From Pseudomonas viridiflava (GTDB lineage: Bacteria > Pseudomonadota > Gammaproteobacteria > Pseudomonadales > Pseudomonadaceae): a stretch of 64,000 nucleotides of DNA. The notes beneath the pieces were generated by a model, which made no database searches, had not been told where the DNA came from, and worked only from the letters and a program-made list of their open reading frames with translations. Below are positions 25,375 through 33,472 of the stretch, one piece after another (within the stretch, counting starts at the first letter, position 1; the number at the start of each line of letters is the position of its first letter). The DNA is taken from the NCBI RefSeq assembly GCF_900590885.1, contig NZ_UUON01000024.1, positions 372,001-436,000 of the forward strand. Reading direction: 5' to 3'. A program made the position numbers and the translations under genes.

Positions 25375-28272
25375 TCAATTATACAAACGAAATGGCATGT
25401 CTTCTGCGACGGCTTGCCCAGGAGTGCAGAGCCACTGCCACACTTGTTGTTGTGTTAGGCTTCCCTCGCACAATCGCAATAGAGCTTCACCCAAATCCCC
25501 GCTTTCAACTACGCTTAACCGGCCACAGGATGCAATTTGTTGTGGCACACTCGGATCTACTCCGGGATGGCAAAGAGTCACGCAAAAACAATCTCTAAAG
25601 CCATGAATTTCGGAGGCCGCTAAAACCTCTACCGCTTTATTGTAATCGACAAGCTTATCTCCCTCTTTCGATTTTAGCTCGACCACAATCGAAGACGAAT
25701 CGAAGAATTTGACTAGATAGTCCGGCGCGCCAGTTTTAGTCTTGTCATCTAATTTCTCAAACGCTACACCTAGCTGTACAAGCACCTGTTCGAACGCCAC
25801 TTCAAACGCATCACCTTTTGCCTCATAATAGTTCTCAATTAGAACCTTACTATCGCATCTGCTAGCTCGTTTTAGATGCCTAACAGACATTCGCTTCCGC
25901 TGGTCAACTTTCCAATCTCGACAAGCGTCTCGTACCCAATTTGCTTTAGCTTGCGCATTAGGCTTAGATTTTACAAAAGCTAAAACTCTTGCTGAATTCG
26001 CCTCAGGGCTGCCAAGCATAAGCAATTGCGGCGTTGTGACTCCATGCTGCTTCAAGAGCAACATTTCATGCCTATACAGCTTTAAAGCACTACCCGCCGC
26101 AGATACCCCTGTCATCCAGAGAATGTCGTCCGGCAATCCCTCTTGGACTCTGTATGCTAATCTTCGAATGTAGCGCGTCAGCTTAGATATAGCGCGCAGC
26201 AAAGTATCATCCACTCTTAATTGTGGCGGACGAAGAACTGGCGGCACGCGCTTATCGGCGGCGGACATAGCTATCCCAGCTAAGCCCTGTAGGACCCAGG
26301 ATAGGTTTCTGTTCATTTCTTTGACAGCGCCAGCACTCAGAGATTTAACTTCACGCTCAATCGCCCTGATCTCAACACCGCTAGTCCACTTCTGGCACAA
26401 CCATGCCGCATTAGTAGGTACTGGATCAACTTGCCAAATTGATTCCATTAGATCATCTGCGAGGTGCTGCGCATCATAAATGGGATCTTTCAACTGATAA
26501 GGCAGGAACCGAGTAGGTTTAACTCCATTTCTCGGACGAAACTCAGGGCTGGATAAGCATGCGGAAAAGATAAGCATCTCTAGCCTGGACTTGAGATCCG
26601 CCGATTCAAGATGCCCAATGAGTTCTGCCAAATAAAGTGACTTCCTAGACAGAAAGTTGATTAAAAACACTCCGGTTTCAGGTAGCAAACCACTGAACCC
26701 GACCGCTCGCCCCACTGGCGTAGGGCTCAGGTCCCCACCAGATGTTTCAACGACGAAGCCAGCATCAATCAACCCGGCCAGAGCAACACCGACTTTACTC
26801 GGCCACGTCTTAAATGCAGTTAAGTTGTTATCTTCTTCCCTTAACGCACTGAACGTTGTGCAAACAAGCTCTTCAAGCTCGGCTCTGTTGTTGCACAACC
26901 CTGAAGATATCAGTTGCAGTGAAAGCTGACCAAACCTCGCAGGCACAATTCGCGCTTTGATTTCAGGAAGCTGCTCTATTGATAGATAACTTGTAGCTAA
27001 TGCGCGTTGCGGCCCGGTACCAAAATATATTACACGCCCTTCTGCATGTTCAAACCCCATACGCCCAACCCGCCCGGACATGTTGTGAAACTCTGCGCTA
27101 TCTATTGCGACATACTGCCTTTGCTGGCCGTCCCAACGTTCCCAATTAGCAAATACTGCTGCCCCTAGAGGGAAATTCACACCTGCTGCTAAAGTACTTG
27201 TAGCAAATACAACATCCAGCTTATTTTCTGACAAGTAACGTTCCACTACCCCTCGCTCTTCGTCAGTCAAATCCGCGTTATGACTCGCAACTCGGAGACC
27301 CAGTATCTTCGCCAACATCGTGTTAGCTGAAGTTTCAGGCAAGGTATCAAACTCTAACGACAGCTGTCCTTGATTACCCTTGTGGTACGAAGCTACAAAA
27401 GCCTCAGCAAGATCATAAGTATCTTGCTTTTTCATGCAAAAAACTATGATTGGAAGCGGTGGATTATCTTGCTTAAGCAGATATGTTAAAGCTGAAATCG
27501 TTTCCGCTTTAACTCCAGCAGGCAGTCGCTTGTCCGATTCCATCACATCAGGTTTCGCACTGCTTACTGAATAAATCTGATCGCCAATCCAGCATTCATA
27601 CCGTAAATGTTTCTCGCGCTTTTGCTCGAAAATAAGCTGAACCCGCAGCCAGTTCGCTAAGTCCTGGGCGTCCTTGCTTTTTAAAACTGCTGACAATCCT
27701 ACAAACTGTTTCCAACCCGCGTTCCGCATAAGTGTTAAAAGGACTTCAACATTTTGCCCGCGGTTTTCGTCTCCCATCAGCTGAATTTCATCGCACACGA
27801 CAATCGTATTTTGCATGCTTTTCGGCACCCCAGATGCCGACAGTAGCGCTAAATATTTTTCATATGTAGCAATTACCAGAGGAGCACTTAGAGGAGCCGC
27901 AGAATACTGTCCCGTGGCATCTTCGACGTAGTCCCCCGTGGCAATAACCATGGAAGCACCATCGCTCTCCAAATATCTGTCCAACAACAACGTTTTGAAG
28001 TCTTCAAATTTCTGCTTGGCCAGTGCGCGATGGGTCACCAAATAAACTGTTTTATTCCCAGCGAGCAGTCCTTCAGCAATAGCCCAGAGCCCAATTTGAG
28101 TCTTTCCCGTGGAGGTAGGGGAAACCACCAGCATGCTTTGTCCATGCGCCACGCCAGACTCCAACGCGAGGTACTGAACATCAGTGAGGGAAATCGCCTC
28201 CTCGGATCGATAGACCAACCCATCGGCCACAGATGCGGACAGACCGTGTTCTACTGGAAAGGTATCCCTCAT
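25375..28272 (-). CDS. Ski2-like superfamily 2 helicase fused to a C-terminal PD-(D/E)xK nuclease; candidate defence gene
   Basis: The start at 28272 is set by AGGAG nine bases upstream, giving 965 residues. The helicase core has SPTSTGKTQ (Walker A, near 51-59), VVCDEIQLMGDENRGQ (DExH box with the Ski2-type continuation), FATSTLAAGVNFP and GRVGRMG (motifs V and VI). After a long helical region the end carries GAPDYL (Asp851) and VVELKSK (Glu865, Lys867), the PD-(D/E)xK nuclease signature. GC is clearly lower than in the flanks, it has no operon partner, and it lies beside an IS and between repeats. A single-gene antiphage or anti-plasmid role is inferred. Confidence 0.85.
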   Translation of the reverse strand: MRDTFPVEHGLSASVADGLVYRSEEAISLTDVQYLALESGVAHGQSMLVVSPTSTGKTQIGLWAIAEGLLAGNKTVYLVTHRALAKQKFEDFKTLLLDRYLESDGASMVIATGDYVEDATGQYSAAPLSAPLVIATYEKYLALLSASGVPKSMQNTIVVCDEIQLMGDENRGQNVEVLLTLMRNAGWKQFVGLSAVLKSKDAQDLANWLRVQLIFEQKREKHLRYECWIGDQIYSVSSAKPDVMESDKRLPAGVKAETISALTYLLKQDNPPLPIIVFCMKKQDTYDLAEAFVASYHKGNQGQLSLEFDTLPETSANTMLAKILGLRVASHNADLTDEERGVVERYLSENKLDVVFATSTLAAGVNFPLGAAVFANWERWDGQQRQYVAIDSAEFHNMSGRVGRMGFEHAEGRVIYFGTGPQRALATSYLSIEQLPEIKARIVPARFGQLSLQLISSGLCNNRAELEELVCTTFSALREEDNNLTAFKTWPSKVGVALAGLIDAGFVVETSGGDLSPTPVGRAVGFSGLLPETGVFLINFLSRKSLYLAELIGHLESADLKSRLEMLIFSACLSSPEFRPRNGVKPTRFLPYQLKDPIYDAQHLADDLMESIWQVDPVPTNAAWLCQKWTSGVEIRAIEREVKSLSAGAVKEMNRNLSWVLQGLAGIAMSAADKRVPPVLRPPQLRVDDTLLRAISKLTRYIRRLAYRVQEGLPDDILWMTGVSAAGSALKLYRHEMLLLKQHGVTTPQLLMLGSPEANSARVLAFVKSKPNAQAKANWVRDACRDWKVDQRKRMSVRHLKRASRCDSKVLIENYYEAKGDAFEVAFEQVLVQLGVAFEKLDDKTKTGAPDYLVKFFDSSSIVVELKSKEGDKLVDYNKAVEVLAASEIHGFRDCFCVTLCHPGVDPSVPQQIASCGRLSVVESGDLGEALLRLCEGSLTQQQVWQWLCTPGQAVAEDMPFRLYN

Positions 28273-28365
28273 GCCTAGCAACTCCTGTCATGCGTTTGGG
28301 TGCAAGCGCCCAGAGCAATCTGGGCGCCGAGTGTCCGAATCCGGCAGAAGCATACGTAGCATTAA

Positions 28366-28382
28366 ATGGCCATATTGGCCAT
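28366..28382. promoter_or_regulatory. Palindrome upstream of the helicase-nuclease gene
   Basis: ATGGCCA-TAT-TGGCCAT is a perfect inverted repeat with 7-base arms, centred about 100 bases before the helicase start in an AT-rich stretch. It may be an operator for a dimeric regulator. The rest of the 28273-28706 gap has no convincing gene; it also holds the dispersed repeat listed separately. Confidence 0.4.
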
Positions 28383-28540
28383 CCTACTAAGCGTCAGAGC
28401 GCAATCTGGGAAAAGCAGGGCGGTAAAATACATAGCCATAAAATCTGTAACTACATCATTTTTAATAGAATTACACTGGATCATGTAGTGGATTCGCATT
28501 TCCCGGCCCCCACTTTGAATCGCTCCTAGTTTCTCAGAGG

Positions 28541-28605
28541 CCGAATGACTGGTTCTGGCCGACTGCTGCCACTGGCCACCGGCGGATTTCGACCCAAAGC
28601 AGACC
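28541..28605 (+). repeat. Dispersed fluorescens-group intergenic repeat, copy between accessory modules
   Basis: The segment reads CCGAATGACTGG, TGGCCGA, CTGCCA, then ACCGGCGGATTTCGACCCAAAGCAGAC-like sequence. A reversed copy with the same block order (CCGA.TGACTG, TGGCCGA, CTGCCA) is recovered at 23542-23565 joined to 25224-25239 when the IS is removed. The TTTCGACC.AAAGCAGAC block also recurs, reversed, at 31326-31345. Three copies therefore mark the borders of the helicase and the GIY-YIG modules. Confidence 0.6.
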
Positions 28606-28706
28606 CCCACCAACCGCCAAAAAACGGCGGTTTGGAGGTATCTACGAGACCAGGAACGATTCAGATGGTGAGAGTCGTCGAGATCGATACTCCCCACGCG
28701 ATTGCC

Positions 28707-29681
28707 TCAAAAGGCAAACATCGAGGCGAGCGCCGCGCCTGAAAACACCACCGCGACAAGGGCCACGGCCTGCTGCCGCAGCCAGCCCGGTTTGGCCAGC
28801 AACTGAGCTTCTAGCTGCTCGATTCGAGCCTGGGTTTGTTGCTGGTTTTCCAGTAATTCGCCCATCTTCGACTCGACGCGTTCCAGACGCTGGGCTAGCG
28901 CGTCGCTTGCGTTGCTCACTTCTTTCAACGACGCCGTCGTAGAGGTCGACAGGCGTTCCCTCGCCTGGATTTCACTGCCGAGCAGCTTGGTCACTCGCTC
29001 GACCTGCTTCTGCTGGGCCCGCTGGCCCTCCCCCTGCTGCACTAACTGACGCGAGGACGCTGCGTTGAGTTGTTCCTGCATCCGGATGCCGTCCAAGAAG
29101 GCCAGGCTCAATGCCTGCAACTCCGTCTCATGGTTGTTCTGCGCAGTGGCCAATTGGTTCACTGCATGCCTGCAGTACTCATACCCGTCTGCCAACGCCA
29201 ACAGTTCGTCGATCTGATGCTTGAACTCGTAGAGCACCACCAACGCCCCGTTCTGGTTGCCTTCCAGGGTCTGTGTATCCGTTTGCAGGCGTTCGATCTC
29301 GCGCACCAAGGCATCATTGAAACCGCGCAGTACATTGTTGTTCACGGTATGAACCTGGGTGACCAGTTGCACCACGCTCTGCGTCACCTCAAGGCTCGCG
29401 CCAAATTCGGCCAGCAATTTGGCCAGGTCTTTGTCATTCCTTCCCGACAAGCCACCCCAGAAAGAGTCCCAACTGCCCTGGGTCTGAAAGTCGTTCAATT
29501 GCGCTCTGGTCTTCGAACCACGCTGTATCGCGGCGTTGAGCTTTTGCAGGCCTTCATGGAAGTCTTTCAGTTGGTTCTCTTCGGAGCGCGGCGCCGGCAG
29601 CAACTGCTGTACCGGTTGAAGGGTTACTTCATCGGCCGGCGACGCGGTAAGTACGACTCTGCCACCCAGAAAATTGAACAC
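28707..29681 (-). CDS. Coiled-coil protein with C-terminal membrane anchor, partner of the GIY-YIG protein
   Basis: The start is GTG 29681, three bases from the stop of the upstream gene, with AGGAG eight bases before it; this gives 324 residues. The middle and C-terminal parts are rich in heptads (for example the KEVSNASDALAQRLERVESK and ARIEQLEAQL stretches), and the last 20 residues form a hydrophobic helix (AVALVAVVFSGAALASMFAF). It should be a tail-anchored inner-membrane protein with a long cytoplasmic coiled coil. No known family is recognised. Tight coupling to the GIY-YIG gene says the two products act together. Confidence 0.75.
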   Translation of the reverse strand: MFNFLGGRVVLTASPADEVTLQPVQQLLPAPRSEENQLKDFHEGLQKLNAAIQRGSKTRAQLNDFQTQGSWDSFWGGLSGRNDKDLAKLLAEFGASLEVTQSVVQLVTQVHTVNNNVLRGFNDALVREIERLQTDTQTLEGNQNGALVVLYEFKHQIDELLALADGYEYCRHAVNQLATAQNNHETELQALSLAFLDGIRMQEQLNAASSRQLVQQGEGQRAQQKQVERVTKLLGSEIQARERLSTSTTASLKEVSNASDALAQRLERVESKMGELLENQQQTQARIEQLEAQLLAKPGWLRQQAVALVAVVFSGAALASMFAF

Positions 29682-29682
29682 G

Positions 29683-31152
29683 TCAGGGCTCCTGCGAAAT
29701 ACGTTTGGTTGGCAAAAGTGCCGAAAAATCGATTGCGCGCACACTGGTGTGCCGAGCCAGCCGTTCGCGGTGGTCTACTGCTTCCCTGGCCAGCACATCT
29801 ACCGAATGCGCATATTCGATCAGCCCTTCGGCCATCAGCCATTCGTTTTCCTGCACCTTGATAAGCTGCAGCGCCGCCTCTCGTTTCGCTTCCAGCGACT
29901 CGCTCCACCCGGTCTTGAAATCCACCAAGTAGGCAACGATAGGGGGCACGAGGTTCTGCAAGTGATAACTGCACAGCCCGAAACCGATGGCCGACAACAC
30001 GCAGGATATATAGGGTGCTGCCACCCCGGTCAGCGGAATCAATTGCGACTCGATCACCGGTTCCAGGCCGTCCCAGAGCACCAGCGTGCCACTGACGACT
30101 ACGGTCTCGACGATCTTTTGGATCAAATCTTCCCGGCTCATCGATTGCGCGCCTTTGTACAGTTGCCAGGCGCCGTGAGCGAGGTCGAAAAGGTTGCGGG
30201 CGAGGTTGTAGACTTGGCGGATCGCCTTGGACAAGGCATTGACGATGAATTCGACGATGCCGTTGAGCAGCTTCAGGGGCGCCTCGATGATTTTTTCGAT
30301 CACCGCCCAGATCTTTTTGAGGAAGCGCTCCACGCGCTGTTTCAGGCGAGCAGCGCCACCCATGAACACGTCGACCAGTTCGTCTTTAACGGCCATGATC
30401 GCGGCTGAAGTCAGTTGTTCCAGCAACTGCCAGCCTGAGTTTTTCAGCGCTTCTTTGCCAGCACCCAGAGCGACGTCAGTGGCATTGCCCAGGGTGTCTT
30501 TGAGCTTTTTGGCTTCGATGTTGCTGCGAATGCCTTGTTCCTGATGCAGTTCCTGGCGCTTGTTGATGGGCGGGTTTTCAGTCTTGATGAGGTGTGCTTC
30601 CAGGGCAGCAGCTGTTTCGGCCGAGTCCATGGTCACGAATTTCACCTTGCATCCCGCTTCCAGTTGCTCGGAAAGCTTGTACGGTTCACCCTTTTTGTTG
30701 CCATTGCGATGGTCGTTCAGGTGTCCGTCCTGCCAACGCTGTCGCATGTTGGTGCTATCGCCGATATAGACCAGCTTGCCGCTCGTGTCATACACCACAT
30801 AAACGCCTGGCTTCTCGGGCAGTTGGCTGGTACTGGAGGTATCAGCAGCGCTGAGATCGAACTCTCCATCGAACTGCAAGGTAGCAAGTGAACCGATTCC
30901 CGCTGACAAGCTTTTGAGCAGAATCTCCTTCCACGCTACCCCCCGATTAGCAACATCCATAGCACTTTTCGCCGACGTGGCGGCAAGGGTGTCCTTGCCG
31001 GCCTGCAAAGGGTCGGCTGTTTTGGCGTTCGGCCGGGAGTTCTTCTTGTTGCGAAAGCCGGCGATCAGTTTTCGATTGGTGTTCTCGATCGCGCGATCAA
31101 CGATAAGGTTCGCCAATGGAGATAGCGACTTGTGTTCATACTGTGGGCCCAT
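29683..31152 (-). CDS. GIY-YIG nuclease-domain protein with long helical, membrane-associating C-terminal part
   Basis: The 489-residue protein has AAGGAA just before its ATG. Residues 112-200 are a GIY-YIG domain: KPGVYVVYD (GVY at 116-118), KLVYIG (129-131), the catalytic arginine region MRQRW (137-139), the metal-binding Glu185 in ALEAHLIK, and NPPINK (193-198). The rest is alpha-helical with amphipathic and hydrophobic stretches (about 285-400), including a PPIVAYLVDF segment. This is not a UvrC or homing-nuclease layout. With its coiled-coil partner it forms an uncharacterised two-gene module, plausibly for nucleic-acid attack at the membrane. Confidence 0.78.
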   Translation of the reverse strand: MGPQYEHKSLSPLANLIVDRAIENTNRKLIAGFRNKKNSRPNAKTADPLQAGKDTLAATSAKSAMDVANRGVAWKEILLKSLSAGIGSLATLQFDGEFDLSAADTSSTSQLPEKPGVYVVYDTSGKLVYIGDSTNMRQRWQDGHLNDHRNGNKKGEPYKLSEQLEAGCKVKFVTMDSAETAAALEAHLIKTENPPINKRQELHQEQGIRSNIEAKKLKDTLGNATDVALGAGKEALKNSGWQLLEQLTSAAIMAVKDELVDVFMGGAARLKQRVERFLKKIWAVIEKIIEAPLKLLNGIVEFIVNALSKAIRQVYNLARNLFDLAHGAWQLYKGAQSMSREDLIQKIVETVVVSGTLVLWDGLEPVIESQLIPLTGVAAPYISCVLSAIGFGLCSYHLQNLVPPIVAYLVDFKTGWSESLEAKREAALQLIKVQENEWLMAEGLIEYAHSVDVLAREAVDHRERLARHTSVRAIDFSALLPTKRISQEP

Positions 31153-31325
31153 AATTCCTTCTCGAAGTAACTGTCCTGTTTGAGGGGCGAACTATGGGCG
31201 TGGAAGCTATCAAAGTGACACTATTGGTTCCACCTGAAAATGACGTGTTTGAAAAAGTTGTGTTCAGGGTGCTGTCAACGAGGCCCGTACCGCCAAGCGC
31301 TTCGCCGGACACGGATGCACGCAAA

Positions 31326-31345
31326 GTCTGCTTTTGGTCGAAAGC
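31326..31345 (-). repeat. Partial copy of the dispersed intergenic repeat
   Basis: Read on the minus strand this contains TTTCGACCAAAAGCAGAC, differing by one base from the block at 28586-28604. It lies in the 216-base gap (31153-31368) upstream of the GIY-YIG gene, which otherwise holds only that gene's promoter region. It marks the outer edge of the module. Confidence 0.5.
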
Positions 31346-31368
31346 AGCCCAGCAACAAACCATCCCCC

Positions 31369-32277
31369 TCACCGCCCAACAAACCCCCTAACTGCCCCAA
31401 TAACCTCCCCCGGCGCCTCCTCCATCAACCAATGCCCCGCCCCCGGCACCACCAACTCCGTCACATCATCCGCCGCATTCCTCATCACAATCGCCTCATT
31501 CCCCCCAAACGACTTCTCCCCCCCAATCGCCAGCACCGGCATGGTCAGCTTGGTCTTCATCGACGCCTCATTGTCCACCGCGTCTTGGCGAATACTCCTG
31601 AACTGCGCAAACGCCGCCCGCATGCCCCCTGGCCGGGCATAGAGTTTGGCGTAGTGCTGGCGCGTGCCTTCGTCGACTTTGCTGGGGTCGCCGGCGAATT
31701 CGTTCCAGAAGCGGTCGAGGTAGATGCGTTCGCGGCCGGCTACCAGGCGTTCGGCGTCGGGGCCGCCGAAGTCGAAGTGCCAGAGCATGGGTGAGCGAAC
31801 GATGTCGTTCCAGGGTGGGATGCCGGGTACGGGGGCGTCCATTACGATCAGTCGGTCGGTCAGTTGCGGGTAGCGGGAGGCGTAGGCAAAGGCGACCATG
31901 GTGCCGATGTCGTGGCCGACGACCACGGCGTGTTCGATGCCCAGCGCGGCCAGTACGCCGCGTACGTCGCCGGCCTGGGTTTTCTTGTCGTAGCCGCCCA
32001 GGGGAATGGACGACAGGCCGAGGCCGCGCAGGTCGGGTACGACGACGGTGTGGTCCTTGGCCAGGTCGGCGGCCAGGGGCGCCCACATGTCGCCGGTGTC
32101 GCCGAAACCGTGCAGCAACACCACGGCGGGGCCTTTGCCGCCGACGCGCACGTGAAGGGTGGCGCCGTCTACCGCGATGTCTCTGGTTTGGAACGACGCG
32201 GGGAATGGCGTTACGTCGGCGTGGGCCGAGATGCTCGCGGTGGCAAGCAGGGCAGCAAGCAGCAGGGCTCGGATCAT
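31369..32277 (-). CDS. Secreted alpha/beta hydrolase, epoxide hydrolase/haloalkane dehalogenase-like
   Basis: The start at 32277 has a TGGAG Shine-Dalgarno and gives 302 residues with a signal peptide (ALLLAALLATASISAHA). The fold shows LLHGFGDTGDMW (oxyanion loop), VVGHDIGTMVAFAYA with Asp as nucleophile in place of Ser, and AGHWLMEEAP with the catalytic His. The Asp nucleophile points to epoxide hydrolases or haloalkane dehalogenases rather than esterases. A longer frame from 32373 would hide the signal peptide. Substrate unknown; not obviously linked to the neighbouring defence-type genes. Confidence 0.85.
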   Translation of the reverse strand: MIRALLLAALLATASISAHADVTPFPASFQTRDIAVDGATLHVRVGGKGPAVVLLHGFGDTGDMWAPLAADLAKDHTVVVPDLRGLGLSSIPLGGYDKKTQAGDVRGVLAALGIEHAVVVGHDIGTMVAFAYASRYPQLTDRLIVMDAPVPGIPPWNDIVRSPMLWHFDFGGPDAERLVAGRERIYLDRFWNEFAGDPSKVDEGTRQHYAKLYARPGGMRAAFAQFRSIRQDAVDNEASMKTKLTMPVLAIGGEKSFGGNEAIVMRNAADDVTELVVPGAGHWLMEEAPGEVIGAVRGFVGR

Positions 32278-32391
32278 CGCGGCGACTCCAGAGGGTATCG
32301 GTGGGAGGAGCGTAGCCGGGTTTTCGGGAGGAGGATGGCGGCCAGCCCAGGAATTTATTCCTGCGGCTGGCACGCAAAGGCCGCTATCGAA

Positions 32392-32940
32392 TCACTCGCC
32401 GCGCATCTGCCAGAGGATGAAATCGACTTTCTTGAGATCCGTCAGCGCGGGGTGCTCGGGTACCAGGTTGTTGAACTGCTCTACCCAACTCACACCTTCA
32501 TCAGACGGCAGGAAGCTCTGGTACCAGTTTTCGATGTCGGCGTAACGCAGCTTCGCGTCCTGAATCTTCGTGCGAGAGGTGTAGGACGGCGGTACCTGGT
32601 TGGTGTTGGACAGGACATATTTGTCCCATACCGGTTTGTCAGGGTTGAGTGTCGCCACGCATTTGCTGGAAAAAGACGGCTCATAACGGCCGGTGCTTTC
32701 GTACACACGGTCGAGCACCTCGCCGAAGGTGGGCGTCGAACCTTTCAGCTCCTGCATAAGGCTGTAATAGGCGCTGTACCAGGCCGGCTGGCGGCGCTGA
32801 ACGCGATAGAAGCCGTTATAGGCGCGCTGGAACGCAGCATCGGTGGAGACATTGACCTTGCCCACTTGGTCCATCAGTGCCAGGTATTTCTGGATGCCTG
32901 GCTTGGCCTTGATAATGGCGGACGTCACATCTTTAACCAT
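32392..32940 (-). CDS. Hypothetical protein, second gene of the WYL-divergent pair
   Basis: The 182-residue protein is mostly alpha-helical, with notable segments FYRVQRRQPAWYSAYYSLM, FSSKCVATLNPDKPVWDKYV and ENWYQSFLP. No catalytic motif or membrane segment is evident. A Shine-Dalgarno (AAAGGAAG) precedes the ATG at 32940. It follows the smaller gene by 49 bases on the same strand and ends near the hydrolase. I do not recognise it; the aromatic-rich TLNPDKPVWDKYV motif should be a good handle for profile searches. Confidence 0.72.
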   Translation of the reverse strand: MVKDVTSAIIKAKPGIQKYLALMDQVGKVNVSTDAAFQRAYNGFYRVQRRQPAWYSAYYSLMQELKGSTPTFGEVLDRVYESTGRYEPSFSSKCVATLNPDKPVWDKYVLSNTNQVPPSYTSRTKIQDAKLRYADIENWYQSFLPSDEGVSWVEQFNNLVPEHPALTDLKKVDFILWQMRGE

Positions 32941-32989
32941 GGAACCTACTTCCTTTCAGTGGGGAAACAAAATACGGGTTGATTGTAAT

Positions 32990-33430
32990 TTATTGATTCT
33001 TTAGGGCTTTGCGTAAGCGTGCGCTTGCGATCATCTCATCGAGTTGGCTGATCATTTCATCCACGTCGATCTCTTTGAATGCCTCACACGACGCGGCGAT
33101 GATCCGTTCGGCAAACTGGGGGCTGTACTCCAGCGCAATAAACCCCGATGCAGTGTTATCGATGGCCGTGTAAATCCACTGGCCTTGAACCTCATGACCA
33201 CACAGATGACCCGCTTCCTGTAGACCCAGGATAATCGACTGATACTCAGCTTCGCTGAGGTAAGCCGCCACCTGCATGACGCGCCGGCGCAGGTCGGCAG
33301 CACCAAGGCCGCCGATAGCGTTCTGAACGATCACTGCCTTCACTCGCTCGATGTCTTTCACCACGATGCTCTCCTCATCCGCCACCCCGCAATCCGGGTC
33401 CGGCGTGATTACCTTGCCAATGAAGAACAT
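32990..33430 (-). CDS. Hypothetical protein, possible winged-helix, divergent from the WYL regulator
   Basis: The start at 33430 (MFFIGKVITPD) gives 146 residues; a GTG at 33454 is an alternative and would lie inside the palindrome. The middle (LRRRVMQVAAYLSEAEYQSIILGLQEAGHLCGHEVQGQWIYT) has the spacing of a winged helix. The rest is acidic and helical. It is the first gene of a two-gene unit whose promoter is shared with the divergent WYL-domain gene, so it is probably repressed by that regulator. Function unknown. Confidence 0.68.
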   Translation of the reverse strand: MFFIGKVITPDPDCGVADEESIVVKDIERVKAVIVQNAIGGLGAADLRRRVMQVAAYLSEAEYQSIILGLQEAGHLCGHEVQGQWIYTAIDNTASGFIALEYSPQFAERIIAASCEAFKEIDVDEMISQLDEMIASARLRKALKNQ

Positions 33431-33444
33431 CCTGAATTCAAATA

Positions 33445-33461
33445 GGGACACTTCCTGTCCC
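33445..33461. promoter_or_regulatory. Palindromic operator between WYL gene and the unknown pair
   Basis: GGGACA-CTTCC-TGTCCC is a perfect 6+6 inverted repeat placed in the 42-base divergent promoter, 11 bases before the WYL gene start. WYL regulators such as BrxR and CapW bind inverted repeats at this kind of position, so this is the likely autoregulatory operator. Confidence 0.6.
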
Positions 33462-33472
33462 GAATTAAAAAA

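Noticed and set aside
25375..28272. Assignment of the helicase-nuclease to Hachiman, Zorya or another named defence system
   Set aside because: The partner genes that define those systems are missing, and the domain order does not match those I know.
31194..31391. A 65-codon plus-strand frame with GAGGGG before its ATG in the gap upstream of the GIY-YIG gene
   Set aside because: Its second half runs through the dispersed intergenic repeat and into the end of the convergent hydrolase gene; the protein has no recognisable pattern, so I treat it as chance.
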